Notes: generated from the sequence alone by a model not told the origin. A DNA stretch of 39,124 nt from a virus (IMGVR_UViG_3300046794_000596:1-39124); one strand, 5' to 3'; counted from the first letter of the stretch, positions 29,331 to 37,729 are shown. Made by a program: numbers and translations.

Positions 29331-30752
29331 TCACGCGTACACCTGCCGGTACTCCAGGGCGCCCGGCGGGAGCAACTCCCAGTGCTCCATGCGCTGCTCC
29401 GCCTCCACGCGGGCGGCCGCTCGCTCCTCGGCTTCCGCCCATAGGTCCGCGCACGCCCGCGGCGCGCTGCTGCCGGAGGTGAGCCGGTCGATCTCCTCCG
29501 AGGTGAGCAGCACCCGGTCAGGGCGTGCCCCTTGCAGCCCTCGGGGAATCCGGCGGACGCTGCCACGCCCGGGCGGGGTGAGTGCGCGCACCTTCTCCCG
29601 CAGATGCTGGGTCTGCTCCCACCGGGCGGCGAACTTGGCGGGACGCTTGGCCAACCACCCGTCCCAGCGGTTTTCGTCGGCCGGCGCCTGGCGGTAGGGG
29701 CGGACCGAGCCGTCAGGCAGGATGATGTGCCCGCTGTTGGCCTGACGGCGGAGCTCCGCGGAGAGGTAGGCGCCGACGTTCCGCGGCCGCCGCTGCACGT
29801 TCCACCGCGCGAGCTCCCGGGCCGTCTCCTCCCAGCTCCAGCCCGCAACGAACAGCGGCCGCAGTGCGTAGGCGAGCCGTCGCACGCATGACCCTTGCGT
29901 CCACCAGGTGTGAAGCTGAACCTGCCGTGCCTGCCACATCGCCCCCGCAGCCTGCTGCGGACTCCACCCCGTGGGGTTCTTGGGCTGGTGCGGGGTCTTC
30001 TCGGCGCCAGCGCGCTTGCGCGCTGTGTCTTTCTTCCCCCCACCAACTCTTGCTGTAGTACGGGGCTTAGGTACCTGCACAGAAGGGGTCCACGAGCCCG
30101 AGTTATCCACAGGCTTAGGTGTGCTCCTTTTGGCCTGCTTCGCCTGGGCTTCAGCGACCGCGAGGACGCGGCCGTCCTCGGTCACTCCGACGACCCTGGC
30201 CCCGTAGCCGTCTCCGTCGATCCGCCGGCCGTGCGCCTGGTCCCACACCGGGGGCGCCACGGGCGCGTAGATCGTGGCCGTGCGCTTGAAGCCCACGCCC
30301 GGGCCGAAGCCGTCGCCGTGCCGGGTACGGAGTGCGTTGCGGCGGGCGCTTCCCCGCTCCACCCAGACCAGCAGGCCGAGCGCGCGCAGGTACCCGACGT
30401 GCTGGGCGATGCAGCTGCGCGACAGCCCGAGCCGCTTGACCATGCTGTCGAGGCAGTAGGCGACCGTGCCGTCTTTGCTGCCCGGCATGCGCGCTGCGAT
30501 GTCCTCGGCAACCCGGATGGTCGTCTTCCCCGCGCCCGGGCAATACCCGGAACCGACCATGAAATGGACCGCCTTGAGGAAGTCCTCGGGGCAGCGAACA
30601 CGACGAGAGGAGGTGCTGGTGACCCACTGCTGACGCTCTTCTTGCACGAGCGTGAACCCGAGGGTGGGAACGCCCTCGGTGGCGGGGATCACGGCACTGT
30701 TTTGTCGGCGCGTCGCCGGGATGGGCTGGCAGCGCGCGCGGGCATGCGGCAT
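29331..30752 (-). CDS. Winged-helix replication-initiator-like protein (473 aa)
   Basis: The N-terminal third has a winged-helix segment: DSMVKRLGLSRSCIAQHVGY followed by LRALGLLVWVERGSARRNAL, with an RTATIYAPV wing strand. A basic Pro/Lys linker and a helical C-terminal half (WSPQQAAGAMWQARQVQLHT, WSWEETARELARWNVQRRP) follow. This architecture matches HTH_36-type plasmid and integrative-element Rep or regulator proteins of Streptomyces. The start is set at ATG 30752 (AGGAG five bases upstream); the adjacent ATG 30755 is equally possible. A repeat-rich gene-free region lies upstream, as expected for a Rep-origin pair. Confidence 0.7.
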   Translation of the reverse strand: MPHARARCQPIPATRRQNSAVIPATEGVPTLGFTLVQEERQQWVTSTSSRRVRCPEDFLKAVHFMVGSGYCPGAGKTTIRVAEDIAARMPGSKDGTVAYCLDSMVKRLGLSRSCIAQHVGYLRALGLLVWVERGSARRNALRTRHGDGFGPGVGFKRTATIYAPVAPPVWDQAHGRRIDGDGYGARVVGVTEDGRVLAVAEAQAKQAKRSTPKPVDNSGSWTPSVQVPKPRTTARVGGGKKDTARKRAGAEKTPHQPKNPTGWSPQQAAGAMWQARQVQLHTWWTQGSCVRRLAYALRPLFVAGWSWEETARELARWNVQRRPRNVGAYLSAELRRQANSGHIILPDGSVRPYRQAPADENRWDGWLAKRPAKFAARWEQTQHLREKVRALTPPGRGSVRRIPRGLQGARPDRVLLTSEEIDRLTSGSSAPRACADLWAEAEERAAARVEAEQRMEHWELLPPGALEYRQVYA

Positions 30753-30778
30753 CATGGCTCCTGGTTCGGGCACTGAAA

Positions 30779-31323
30779 AAGGGCATGCAAAAGCCCCATT
30801 TGGGTCCCGGAAGGTCGAAATTCGGAGAGCCGATCAGACGATCGGATCTCCTCGTCGGACCTGTTACGTCCGGCGATGAAGGGCCGTAGAAGGTCGCTCG
30901 GGTGCGAACCGGGCGATACGACCGCGGTCAGCGGGATGAGGGTCGTGATCCGGGGTGCGAGCCGGATCGGGAGCCGTTTCCCGCGGGTCAGCTAGGGCAT
31001 AGACCTCCGAGGGGGAGCGCCAACACCACGAACTCCAGCAACACATCAAGGCCCACCGGATGCCGGCGCACGACGCGCCGCCCGGTGGGCCTAGTGCTTG
31101 TTGCGTGATCCCACCCGCAGGCAGGTACATTGGTGCTCATCGAGACCAGATCCTCTGTGTTAGGTCTCCCAGAGCCCCGCCAGGGCGCTTGGCTGCAACG
31201 GTTTGGACGCCGGGTTGCAGCAAGCGGGCGGGGCGTTTCTGGTTCTGTGTGGTGTTGTCATGGGTTCCTCGCGTGTTGCGCGCGCGAGGCATGTTGACCG
31301 CGATGCTAGCGGTCCGCTTCAGA
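30779..31323. other. Gene-free region rich in inverted repeats (possible origin or regulatory region)
   Basis: No convincing gene lies here. Dyads include GATCCGG/CCGGATC (30947-30953 with 30962-30968), AGGCCCACCGG/CCGGTGGGCCT (31049-31059 with 31082-31092), a candidate ncRNA (31130-31245) and CCTCGCG/CGCGAGG (31267-31273 with 31283-31289). The region separates a Rep-like gene from the next minus-strand pair and is less GC-rich than its surroundings. Confidence 0.5.
31130..31245 (+). ncRNA. Candidate small structured RNA
   Basis: TACATT at 31128-31133 could be a -10. Downstream is GAGACC (31142-31147)...GGTCTC (31163-31168). Then comes a long stem: GCCCCGCC, CGCTT and GCTGCAAC (31174-31199) pair with GTTGCAGC, AAGCG and GGCGGGGC (31214-31234), about 21 bp with two bulges, followed by GTTTCTGGTT. 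It reads as a 5' hairpin plus terminator without an ORF. A plain terminator for plus-strand transcripts is the simpler alternative, but no plus gene precedes it. Confidence 0.4.
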
Positions 31324-31392
31324 CTAGACCGTCCCCTGCCCCTCACGGGTGCAACATCCGGCGCAGGGGCGCGCGTGTCGGTGACAGGTCAT
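31324..31392 (-). CDS. Possible Cys-rich microprotein (22 aa)
   Basis: ATG overlaps the preceding TGA (TGATG) and encodes MTCHRHARPCAGCCTREG plus GTV. Four Cys and two His make a metal-binding micropeptide conceivable. The evidence is only the coupled start and the composition. Confidence 0.35.
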   Translation of the reverse strand: MTCHRHARPCAGCCTREGQGTV

Positions 31393-31934
31393 CAGCGTCC
31401 CTCTTGGGCCCGGTTGTAGAGCCTGCTGGCCTGATCGGCTTGGTACTCGGCGAGGTCCTGCTCGGGGACGTAGGCGACGGGCAGGCCGGTGACGGTGTCG
31501 CAGATGGCCCACGGCAGCGGCTTGCTGCGGTAGCGCTGGTTGTCCTGGGGCCGGTGCTCGGACTTGTAGCGGGCGGTGGGCTGCCATCGGTCGGACAGCG
31601 GGCCGGCGGACTGGAACAGGTCGCTGATGCGCTGCTCGGTGTCGGGCGATGCGCTCTCGGGCTCGACGGCTGTCGGAGAGCTCGGAGGGGCGGGCCAGTC
31701 GTTGGTGTTGATGCCGACGGCCGCCAGCTCCGGCATCGGCGTGCGGGTGCTGCGAGCCATCAGGTAGGTGTTCTGCTCCTCCCGGGTACCGGCCTGCCGG
31801 AACCCGAGTGCGACGTGCATCGCGCGCAGCTCGCCGGTGAGTTTCTCGGCGGTCGCGAGGTCGTTGTTGTACTGCGCGGCGGAGAGGGCATGCACCATGC
31901 GGGTACGCCAGGCAGTAATCGAGTGAGCCTCCAC
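31392..31934 (-). CDS. Hypothetical protein (180 aa)
   Basis: The GTG at 31934 has GAGGATG upstream. A helical N-terminus (TAWRTRMVHALSAAQYNNDL, ATAEKLTGELRAMHVALGF) is followed by a Ser/Pro-rich disordered centre. The ending, PWAICDTVTGLPVAYVPEQD, is followed by a helix. Unknown function. It lies between the gene-free region and the 77-aa gene. Confidence 0.66.
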   Translation of the reverse strand: MEAHSITAWRTRMVHALSAAQYNNDLATAEKLTGELRAMHVALGFRQAGTREEQNTYLMARSTRTPMPELAAVGINTNDWPAPPSSPTAVEPESASPDTEQRISDLFQSAGPLSDRWQPTARYKSEHRPQDNQRYRSKPLPWAICDTVTGLPVAYVPEQDLAEYQADQASRLYNRAQEGR

Positions 31935-32026
31935 AGCTACATCCTCGCTGGTCGGTTCTGTGCATTCACTGTGCCGTCACCAGGTCTCCACGAGCCTTCC
32001 GAGACTCCTGCTGAGGGGGCACACAG

Positions 32027-32260
32027 TCACGGCGCAGCCACTTGAAGGCGCTGGCAGGGCCGCGGGTGAAGGCGCACGCGCTTGTACAGCGTGACGCTGC
32101 CCTCGCGGCGCACGGTGACGCTTCCCTTGCGGCGTCCGGCGCGCAGTACCTTCGTCATCTGGTCGGGTGTCAGGCCGATGAGAAGGGCGCTCTCGTCAGC
32201 ACCGATCCAGGTCTCCCACGGTAGTTGATTCACGTGCTGCGCGACGTTGGCGGCGTGCAT
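32027..32260 (-). CDS. Small HTH-like protein (77 aa)
   Basis: The ATG at 32260 has GGGGGAG upstream. ESALLIGLTPDQMTKVLRAG resembles an HTH, and a wing-like hairpin follows (RKGSVTVRREGSVTLYKRVR). This is a minimal winged-helix candidate for an early regulator. It is driven by promoter module f, 88 bases upstream, and lies opposite the sigma-factor operon. Confidence 0.63.
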   Translation of the reverse strand: MHAANVAQHVNQLPWETWIGADESALLIGLTPDQMTKVLRAGRRKGSVTVRREGSVTLYKRVRLHPRPCQRLQVAAP

Positions 32261-32293
32261 GGCCGCTCCCCCTTTCGTCTTCTGGTGGGCCGG

Positions 32294-32348
32294 TTCGCTC
32301 GTACCGGCGTCGGAGTGGCACACCTAGGTTAGTGCACGCCACGTCAAA
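32294..32348 (-). promoter_or_regulatory. Promoter module copy f
   Basis: The minus strand carries TTTGACGTGGCGTGCACT (one deviation, GTAC to GTGC). The leader box GGTACGAGCGAACC follows, about 28 bases downstream. It precedes the 32260 start. Confidence 0.6.
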
Positions 32349-32660
32349 GACTGCAAGAGCGTCAACTTCCTTGCCTGTGAGGCAAAGCAGTCTTAGGAAG
32401 CTGTGAACACGCCGAGCAGGTTATGTATCAAGTTGGTAACTGAGTGGTGCCCGGGCTTGCCGTGACTGCTAAGTGAACTGCCCCACTTGCCCCGGATTCA
32501 CCTAGGAGTACTACGGGCGCATATGTCCTTACAGGGCATACGCTTCTATCCGTACACATCACAATCTTTCGATTCTCCGTACGAATCAGTAGTAGCCAAC
32601 CGCTTCACTGCTGACGGAAGATGGCGTTCCAGACTTCAACAACGCGGAGCGGGGGAGCGG
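32349..32660 (+). promoter_or_regulatory. AT-richer control region of the sigma operon
   Basis: This 312-base gene-free stretch has clearly lower G+C than the flanks. It holds a near-direct repeat (CCGTACACATCA and CCGTACGAATCA, about 32551 and 32578) and the dyad GATTC-N7-GAATC. No match to the TGTAAC-N17-CGTC element is found, so the sigma gene does not obviously control itself. Confidence 0.45.
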
Positions 32661-33374
32661 ATGCGCGAGACGCCGGCGGCGAGCTCGGAGCAGTCGAGCA
32701 AAGGTGGTGCTGGCCACCCACTGGAAGTAGCCGCCGCTCAGGCGGCCGCCGACCCCGGTGACAAAGCCGCTCTCGCTGAGCTCTTCAACGGCCTGTACGA
32801 ACCCGTGGTCCGCTTCATGCAGGCTCGCGTCTACGACCCCGCCACCGCGGAGGACTTGGCGCAGGAAGTGTTCGTGAAGATGGTGCAGGGCATCCGCGGC
32901 TACACCGGCGGCGGGATCTACGCGTGGGTGTGGACGATCGCCCGCAGTGTCGCCAGCGACCACTTCCGGCCGCTGAGAAACCGGGGCTACGAGCAGCCCA
33001 CCGGCGAGATGTGGCAGCTCGACATGCCGAGCGCCGACATGGGCCCTGAGGAAATCGCCCAGTGGGCCGACCTGCGCAACGCAATCAACCGAAAGCTGAA
33101 CAAACTTCCAGAAACTCAGCAGGAGGTTTTGCGCCTCCGGCTCGTCGCTGGGCTCTCTACCACGGAGACGGCAGAAATCATGGCCAAGCCTGTGGGTACC
33201 ATTCGCGTATTGCAGTGCCGCGCCCTGGCGAAGCTGCGGAAGCTGATGCCGGAAGGCGGCAGCACCCTGGCTACGTACCTGCTGTCCGCGTCCGACGCGG
33301 AGCAGGGTGAGGCATTGACGAATGCGGCGCCGGTGAGGGTGAGGGAGATTGGGCATGCTGGGTCTCGGCGATAG
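32661..33374 (+). CDS. ECF-type RNA polymerase sigma factor
   Basis: This is a 237-residue group-4 sigma factor. Sigma-2 spans about residues 36-105, with the core-binding DPATAEDLAQEVFVKMVQGI and the -10-recognition stretch YAWVWTIARSVASDHF. Sigma-4 spans about 143-197 with LPETQQEVLRLRLVAGLSTT and the recognition helix PVGTIRVLQCRALAKLRKL. The 30-residue N-terminal tail is unstructured. The ATG at 32661 follows GGGGAG; upstream in-frame starts lack an SD. It overlaps the next gene. The VGTIRVLQ...RAL pattern is close to the BldN-type ECF group, whose promoters have a CGTAAC/CGTC form. This fits the TGTAAC...CGTC elements in the window. Confidence 0.9.
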   Translation: MRETPAASSEQSSKGGAGHPLEVAAAQAAADPGDKAALAELFNGLYEPVVRFMQARVYDPATAEDLAQEVFVKMVQGIRGYTGGGIYAWVWTIARSVASDHFRPLRNRGYEQPTGEMWQLDMPSADMGPEEIAQWADLRNAINRKLNKLPETQQEVLRLRLVAGLSTTETAEIMAKPVGTIRVLQCRALAKLRKLMPEGGSTLATYLLSASDAEQGEALTNAAPVRVREIGHAGSRR

Positions 33375-33747
33375 TGGTCTTTCTGGTCGCGCGGAGCGGC
33401 TCGACCGCTGCTTGTCGGATGAGGCCGTGCCTGACGACCCGGACACGGCGCAGATGGTCATGGCCGCGGCCGCTCTCCGACCCAAGCACCCCATCAGCCC
33501 ATCAGCGCGCGCCCGCGCCTTCGACGCGATGATGCGCGAAGCCGACCGCGCCACCCGTGGGCCCCTGGCGACACCGGCCACCGAGGACGTCGTGGACCCC
33601 GGTATCCACTTCCGCGTCGCTCAGGCCGGGCCAGGCATGCGCATGCGCGTTGCCGACATCGAGGTAGTGGATGACAAGCGCATGGAGCAGATCGCCGCGA
33701 AGCTTGCGGCGCGTCTAGGTCAGAGAGCCCCGGATCGGAATCAGTGA
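33355..33747 (+). CDS. Putative anti-sigma-like cytoplasmic protein (130 aa)
   Basis: The ATG at 33355 lies inside the end of the sigma gene (GAGGGAG seven bases upstream), so the two are coupled. The first half is helical (RAERLDRCLSDEAVPDDPDT, MVMAAAALRPKHPISPSARA). It recalls the cytoplasmic, sigma-binding N-terminus of RsbN/DUF5667-type anti-sigma proteins, except that no membrane helix follows. The rest is mixed and basic. It also overlaps the next gene by GTGA. The anti-sigma role is inferred from position and weak similarity. Confidence 0.55.
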   Translation: MLGLGDSGLSGRAERLDRCLSDEAVPDDPDTAQMVMAAAALRPKHPISPSARARAFDAMMREADRATRGPLATPATEDVVDPGIHFRVAQAGPGMRMRVADIEVVDDKRMEQIAAKLAARLGQRAPDRNQ

Positions 33748-35507
33748 GCGGCACACAAGAACTGCGGGTTCTCCAGGAGGACATGGGCTCTGACGCCGTC
33801 ACCCTGGAGAACGTTGAAGAGGGCATCACCTACCTCTTCGTCAGCCCCAACCAGAGCTTCGACTCTGCGGTCAAGAGCACCCTCAAGGCCTGCCCCGAGC
33901 TGTCCATGACGCAGGTGCAGGACCTCGTGCGCAAGTACTGCCCGGACATCCGCGAGATGAACGAGCGCCTCAGGGCGGACCAGCCCCCCATACCCCGGTT
34001 CGAGGCCGCACCCGAGGCCGGCACTGTGATGCCCCCCGTGGAGAAGGGCGCGCACCGTCGATACCGGCCGCCGCGGTGGGTCCGTATCGCCGCTGTCGCC
34101 GCGCCCGCTCTGGTCGGCGGCACCTTGCTGGCTCAGCTCATCCACCCGCAGCAGTCCGCCAACCAGGGCCGCCAGGCTGCGGGCGCCTCCATCAGCCAGA
34201 AGGACGTGCCCTCCGTCTTCGATGACCCCACCTACAAGCAGTACGTCTCCGGTGGGAAGTTGCGCTGCCAGGCGGTCGGCCAGTACGCGGCCAAGTGCGT
34301 CGATGAAGACGGCCAGACCATGGTCAGTGAGGCGAGCGTAGGCGACTCGATCGTCTTCACGTTCTCCTACGACAGCGAGAAGATCGGGTTCCGCGTCTTC
34401 GATGACGCATCGGACGCCGCCGTGTGGGCGGCCGAGGACGGCAACCACAAGCTGTACGAGAACATGCAGGTCGTCGGCCGGGTCGTGCTGTGGGGCACCG
34501 ACACCAAGCGACTGCGCGACTGGGCTACGGCCATCTCCAACCACCAGGCGGAGCAGGGGGGTCGCGGCCAGGCTCTTGCCGCCTCCCTCTCGATGACCGC
34601 CGCTCTGCCCCCGCGGCTGGCTGAACTCGCCTTCGGCACGCTGGGCGTGACCGAGAAGGTGGTCAGAACGGCCGCCCATGCGGGCACCGTTCGGGCGGCG
34701 CAGATGCTGCGCGCCGTGGAGCTGGTGATGGGTGTCGCGGCGAAGCCGGACAACGACGGGGGCGGAAACGTTCCCTCTGGCTCCAATGACGCGGTCGCGA
34801 TCGCGGCGAATGCCCCGCAGCCTCCCACCGACAACGATCTCGACGCGAACGGCGGTGAGGGCACGACGCCCGTGGCGGCGCACCCTGTTGCGGCAGTGCC
34901 GACCACCCCGGTCACGCCTTCGACCCCGGTCACCCCGACCCCGGTCACCCCGACGCCGACGCCGGTGGATACGACGCCGGTCGACACGACGCCCGCGGAC
35001 ACGGCCCCGTCCGACACAGCGCCCGCGGACACGGCGCCCGCGGACACGACGCCGCCGCCCGCCGACCCAGCCCCGTCCGACCCGACGCCGCCGCCCGCCG
35101 ACCCGGCCCCGTCCTACCCGACGCCGCCGCCCGCGGACACGGCCCCGTCCGACCCGGCCCCGTCTGATCCGGCGCCCGCGGACCCGGCGCCGTCCGACCC
35201 GGCGCCCGCGGACCCGGCTCCGTCCGACCCGACGCCGCCGCCCGCGGACACGGCCCCGTCCGACCCGGCCGCTCAGGACCCGACGCCGGTACCGAGCGCC
35301 CCCGAGACGGGCGACCCGAGCACGCCGCCGGCGGACGACTCGACCAACGTGGACGACACCCACGTGCCGCCCGGCCAGGACCAGCACGAGGACACGCCGC
35401 CGCCCGGGCAGGCCAAGCAGGACGACGGCAACAACCAGGGCCAGGACGACGCCGGGCAGGGGGATGACCTGCTCATCCTGGATTCCGCCTGGACCGTGGC
35501 AGCCTGA
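33744..35507 (+). CDS. Single-pass membrane protein with Pro-rich tail, putative sigma regulator (587 aa)
   Basis: The N-terminal ~110 residues are cytoplasmic and helical, with Cys in LKACPELSMTQVQDLVRKYC. One membrane helix (about 113-134, WVRIAAVAAPALVGGTLLAQ) leads to an exterior domain. That domain has two Cys (LRCQAVGQYAAKCVDEDGQ) and beta strands (DSIVFTFSYDSEKIGFRVF). A helical stretch is followed by a ~170-residue Pro/Ala/Asp/Thr tail that could cross the cell wall. Coupled to the sigma and anti-sigma-like genes, it is best read as the membrane sensor arm of that system. A surface protein that merely shares the operon is an alternative. Confidence 0.62.
   Translation: MSGTQELRVLQEDMGSDAVTLENVEEGITYLFVSPNQSFDSAVKSTLKACPELSMTQVQDLVRKYCPDIREMNERLRADQPPIPRFEAAPEAGTVMPPVEKGAHRRYRPPRWVRIAAVAAPALVGGTLLAQLIHPQQSANQGRQAAGASISQKDVPSVFDDPTYKQYVSGGKLRCQAVGQYAAKCVDEDGQTMVSEASVGDSIVFTFSYDSEKIGFRVFDDASDAAVWAAEDGNHKLYENMQVVGRVVLWGTDTKRLRDWATAISNHQAEQGGRGQALAASLSMTAALPPRLAELAFGTLGVTEKVVRTAAHAGTVRAAQMLRAVELVMGVAAKPDNDGGGNVPSGSNDAVAIAANAPQPPTDNDLDANGGEGTTPVAAHPVAAVPTTPVTPSTPVTPTPVTPTPTPVDTTPVDTTPADTAPSDTAPADTAPADTTPPPADPAPSDPTPPPADPAPSYPTPPPADTAPSDPAPSDPAPADPAPSDPAPADPAPSDPTPPPADTAPSDPAAQDPTPVPSAPETGDPSTPPADDSTNVDDTHVPPGQDQHEDTPPPGQAKQDDGNNQGQDDAGQGDDLLILDSAWTVAA
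34960..35280 (+). repeat. Tandem Pro-Ala-Asp coding repeat
   Basis: Short degenerate units encoding TPADTAPSDTAPADTAP, then PPPADPAPSDPTPPPADPAP and variants, fill about 320 bases of the membrane protein gene. Such GC-rich repeats change length easily by slippage. Confidence 0.85.
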
Positions 35508-35514
35508 ACAGCGC

Positions 35515-35546
35515 GAGGGGCCCCGGACGTTGGTCCGGGGCCCCTC
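35515..35546. terminator. Strong bidirectional terminator
   Basis: GAGGGGCCCCGGAC-GTTG-GTCCGGGGCCCCTC is a perfect 14-bp stem with a 4-base loop between the convergent sigma operon and ssb. Its inner stem matches that of the terminator at 27975-27998. Confidence 0.85.
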
Positions 35547-35565
35547 AGCGTTGCTGGGCAGTCGA

Positions 35566-36051
35566 TCAGAACGGAGGCTCCTCGCCGTAGGACGGCGGCG
35601 CCCCCGTCGCCCACGGGTCGTCTGCACCCTGCCCCTGCCCCTGCCTCTGGGCCTGGCCTGCCTGCGGCTGCGAACGCTGCGCGCTGCTACCGGTCTTGGT
35701 CACCTTCGCCGTGGCGTTGCGCAGGCTCGCGCCGACCTCGTCCACGTCGAGCTCGTACACGGTGCGCTTGACGCCCTCACGGTCGTCGTAAGAGCGCTGC
35801 TTCAGACGGCCCTGCACGATGACGCGCATGCCCCGCTGGAGCGACTCAGCGACGTTCTCCGCAGCCTGCCGCCACACCGAGCACGTCAGGAACAGGCTCT
35901 CGCCGTCCTTCCACTCGTTGGTCTGCCGGTCGAAGGTGCGCGGGGTGGACGCGATGCGGAACTTCGCGACCGCGGCACCGGAGGGGGTGAACCGCAGCTC
36001 AGGGTCATCGACCAGGTTGCCGACGACGGTAATGACGGTCTCGCCTGCCAC
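35566..36051 (-). CDS. ssb: Single-stranded DNA-binding protein
   Basis: This is a 161-residue SSB that binds and protects ssDNA during replication and recombination. The OB-fold runs from [20 protein letters not shown] through [39 protein letters not shown] follows, and then [21 protein letters not shown] Gln/Gly-rich linker leads to an acidic tip, GEEPPF, the usual partner-docking end (DDxPF type). The GTG at 36051 has AAAGG upstream. Full length for the family. Confidence 0.95.
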   Translation of the reverse strand: MAGETVITVVGNLVDDPELRFTPSGAAVAKFRIASTPRTFDRQTNEWKDGESLFLTCSVWRQAAENVAESLQRGMRVIVQGRLKQRSYDDREGVKRTVYELDVDEVGASLRNATAKVTKTGSSAQRSQPQAGQAQRQGQGQGADDPWATGAPPSYGEEPPF

Positions 36052-36105
36052 AGGTGGCCTTTCAGGGTGAGGTCCGGCCCGCGGGATGCGGGCCGGCGGT
36101 GAGGG

Positions 36106-37035
36106 TCAGGAGAACAGGATGCGCCATGTGAGGGGTCCGACCATCCCGTCGGCGTCGCCACGCAGCTCCTTGCGGGAGTTCTGGAAGTCCCGCACGTTCA
36201 GGCGGTCGGACTCGCCCCACTGCTCGGACGGACCGACACGGTAGTGGTGGCCGAACCCCTTCTTCACCAGGCGCTCACCGAGCTGCTTGATGTACTTGTT
36301 CTTCTTGCCCGGGCCGAACTTGTCGCGGCCGGGGAACGCCGGGGGCGCGGTCGGCTTGGGGGCGGGCTTGGTGGTCGAGCCGCCCCCTGTCGAGCCGCCC
36401 GTGGCCTTGGCGACGATCGCCTTGGCCTTGGCCAGGATCTTGGCGAACGGAATGCTCCCGGGGTCGCCGTGGACGTTCTCCGGGGCATGCATGTGGCCGC
36501 AGATGCCCTTGAATGCCTCCCACTCGGCGAAGGTCATGCGCGCGGACGTCTTGCCGTACGAGGACGGGTAGGGCAGCCACTCCGACGGGCCCGACAGCGG
36601 GATGTCGAAGTGCTGGTGCATCCACGCGATGAGCTCGGCGAGCGCGTCGTAGCACCACTCGGGAGCGTCCGGCCAGTAGATGTAATCCACCCCGGCCTTC
36701 AGCTTGCCCCACGTCGCCTTGTGCTTCGGGTCGCACGTGCCCACCAATTCGAGCTGGATCACGTTGCAGGTGTTCGTCTCGACTCCGCCGGGGAGATTGA
36801 CCAGAGCTCGCGCCGAGCGGTTCAGCAGGAAATGCTGGTAGACGTCGAACTTCTTCGTCTTGCAGTTGGGCTGCGCCGTGAGGTTCGGGGCCTCGGCGCC
36901 GTTGCTGTAGGAGACGACGCCGGTCCCCTCGGTGGTATGCAGCCCGAGGACGTTGGGGTCCATCAGGTCGCCCTCGTACGTGTCGCCGTAGTAGTGCGAC
37001 CCGCGGATCGCGCCCGGGTACAGGGTGGTGGCCAT
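36106..37035 (-). CDS. Endolysin: amidase plus peptidoglycan-binding domain
   Basis: This is a 309-residue lysin that would cleave host peptidoglycan at the end of infection. The N-terminal ~180 residues look like an N-acetylmuramoyl-L-alanine amidase fold: GLHTTEGTG supplies a zinc His, QHFLLNRSARALVNLPGG the substrate strand, and ICGHMHAPENVHGDPGSIPF the second His and the closing HxDP-like site. A Lys/Thr/Pro linker is followed by a C-terminal cell-wall-binding domain (NKYIKQLGERLVKKGFGHHY, and DFQNSRKELRGDADGMVGPL then TWRILF). The ATG has GGAGGAAG upstream. There is no signal peptide, so a holin is needed for export. Confidence 0.88.
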   Translation of the reverse strand: MATTLYPGAIRGSHYYGDTYEGDLMDPNVLGLHTTEGTGVVSYSNGAEAPNLTAQPNCKTKKFDVYQHFLLNRSARALVNLPGGVETNTCNVIQLELVGTCDPKHKATWGKLKAGVDYIYWPDAPEWCYDALAELIAWMHQHFDIPLSGPSEWLPYPSSYGKTSARMTFAEWEAFKGICGHMHAPENVHGDPGSIPFAKILAKAKAIVAKATGGSTGGGSTTKPAPKPTAPPAFPGRDKFGPGKKNKYIKQLGERLVKKGFGHHYRVGPSEQWGESDRLNVRDFQNSRKELRGDADGMVGPLTWRILFS

Positions 37036-37105
37036 GGCGTGCTTCCTCCGGTGCTGGGGGCTGGGAGGAGCACGGTGGCGAGCCGGAGGGGTTAACGTCC
37101 CGGGC

Positions 37106-37729
37106 TCACTGGCCGTCCGGATCGGGCCCGTCGACCAGGCCGTCCGGCTCGTCGGCGGGGTACTGGAGAACGTGCAGAGTCTCGGCGAGACGGGTCGCCA
37201 GATCCGCGGCCGGGCCGGTCTGTTCGACCTGGAGCGGGCCGCCGGCCGCGCCGGTCAGCTCGACCTCCAGGTGGTCTTCCTTGCCGTACTGCCTGCGGTG
37301 CTGCCGCTCCAGGTACCAAGCAGCCGCCCGCCAGTCCGGAGGCGTGGTGATGGTCTCCTCCAGCACCTTGCCCGAGTGCGGATCGAATTTGCGGTGGGTG
37401 GTGACGATGCCGCCTCGGCTGGCCCTGCGGATGTCCATGGCGGCGGCCAGGGCAGCGGTAGCGCGAGCCCGCTCGACCTTCTCGTAGAACTCCACGAAGT
37501 GGTCGAGCTCGGGGTCCGGGTCCTCTCCGGCGGCGCGGTCGATCGCCTCGGTGCGCCCGTAGGCCATCCATCGCAGGAACGTCGCCCGGGAGATGCCCGC
37601 GTTGACCGCGGCCAGGTCGATGGCGAGGCCTGCGCGGCTCGCCTCGATCAGGCGTGCCTCAACCTCCGGCGTCATCAGTCGCGCGCGCGCCGGGGTGGCG
37701 TGTTTGCGGCGGTGCTTACGACGAGGCAT
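37106..37729 (-). CDS. Terminase small subunit-like protein
   Basis: This 207-residue protein has an N-terminal basic tail (PRRKHRRKHATPARARL). An HTH (AIDLAAVNAGISRATFLRWM) is followed by AYGRTEAIDRAAGEDPDPEL and helix DHFVEFYEKVERARATAALA. The conserved segment TTPPDWRAAAWYLERQHRRQYGK is the usual ending of actinophage terS proteins. terL is 35 kb away in this window, so the pair is split, or the genome is circularly permuted. No clear SD precedes the ATG. Confidence 0.75.
   Translation of the reverse strand: MPRRKHRRKHATPARARLMTPEVEARLIEASRAGLAIDLAAVNAGISRATFLRWMAYGRTEAIDRAAGEDPDPELDHFVEFYEKVERARATAALAAAMDIRRASRGGIVTTHRKFDPHSGKVLEETITTPPDWRAAAWYLERQHRRQYGKEDHLEVELTGAAGGPLQVEQTGPAADLATRLAETLHVLQYPADEPDGLVDGPDPDGQ

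Noticed and set aside
30998-31020. Two-codon ORF after a GGAGG on the minus strand
   Set aside because: ATGCCCTAG after an SD-like sequence is most likely chance in this composition.
30864-31130. An 88-residue minus-strand frame in the gene-free region
   Set aside because: Weak third-position bias, no SD, and overlaps several inverted repeats.
32488-32660. An upstream-extended start for the sigma factor
   Set aside because: The extension is encoded by AT-richer DNA with no coding bias and no SD; ATG 32661 has GGGGAG at proper spacing.
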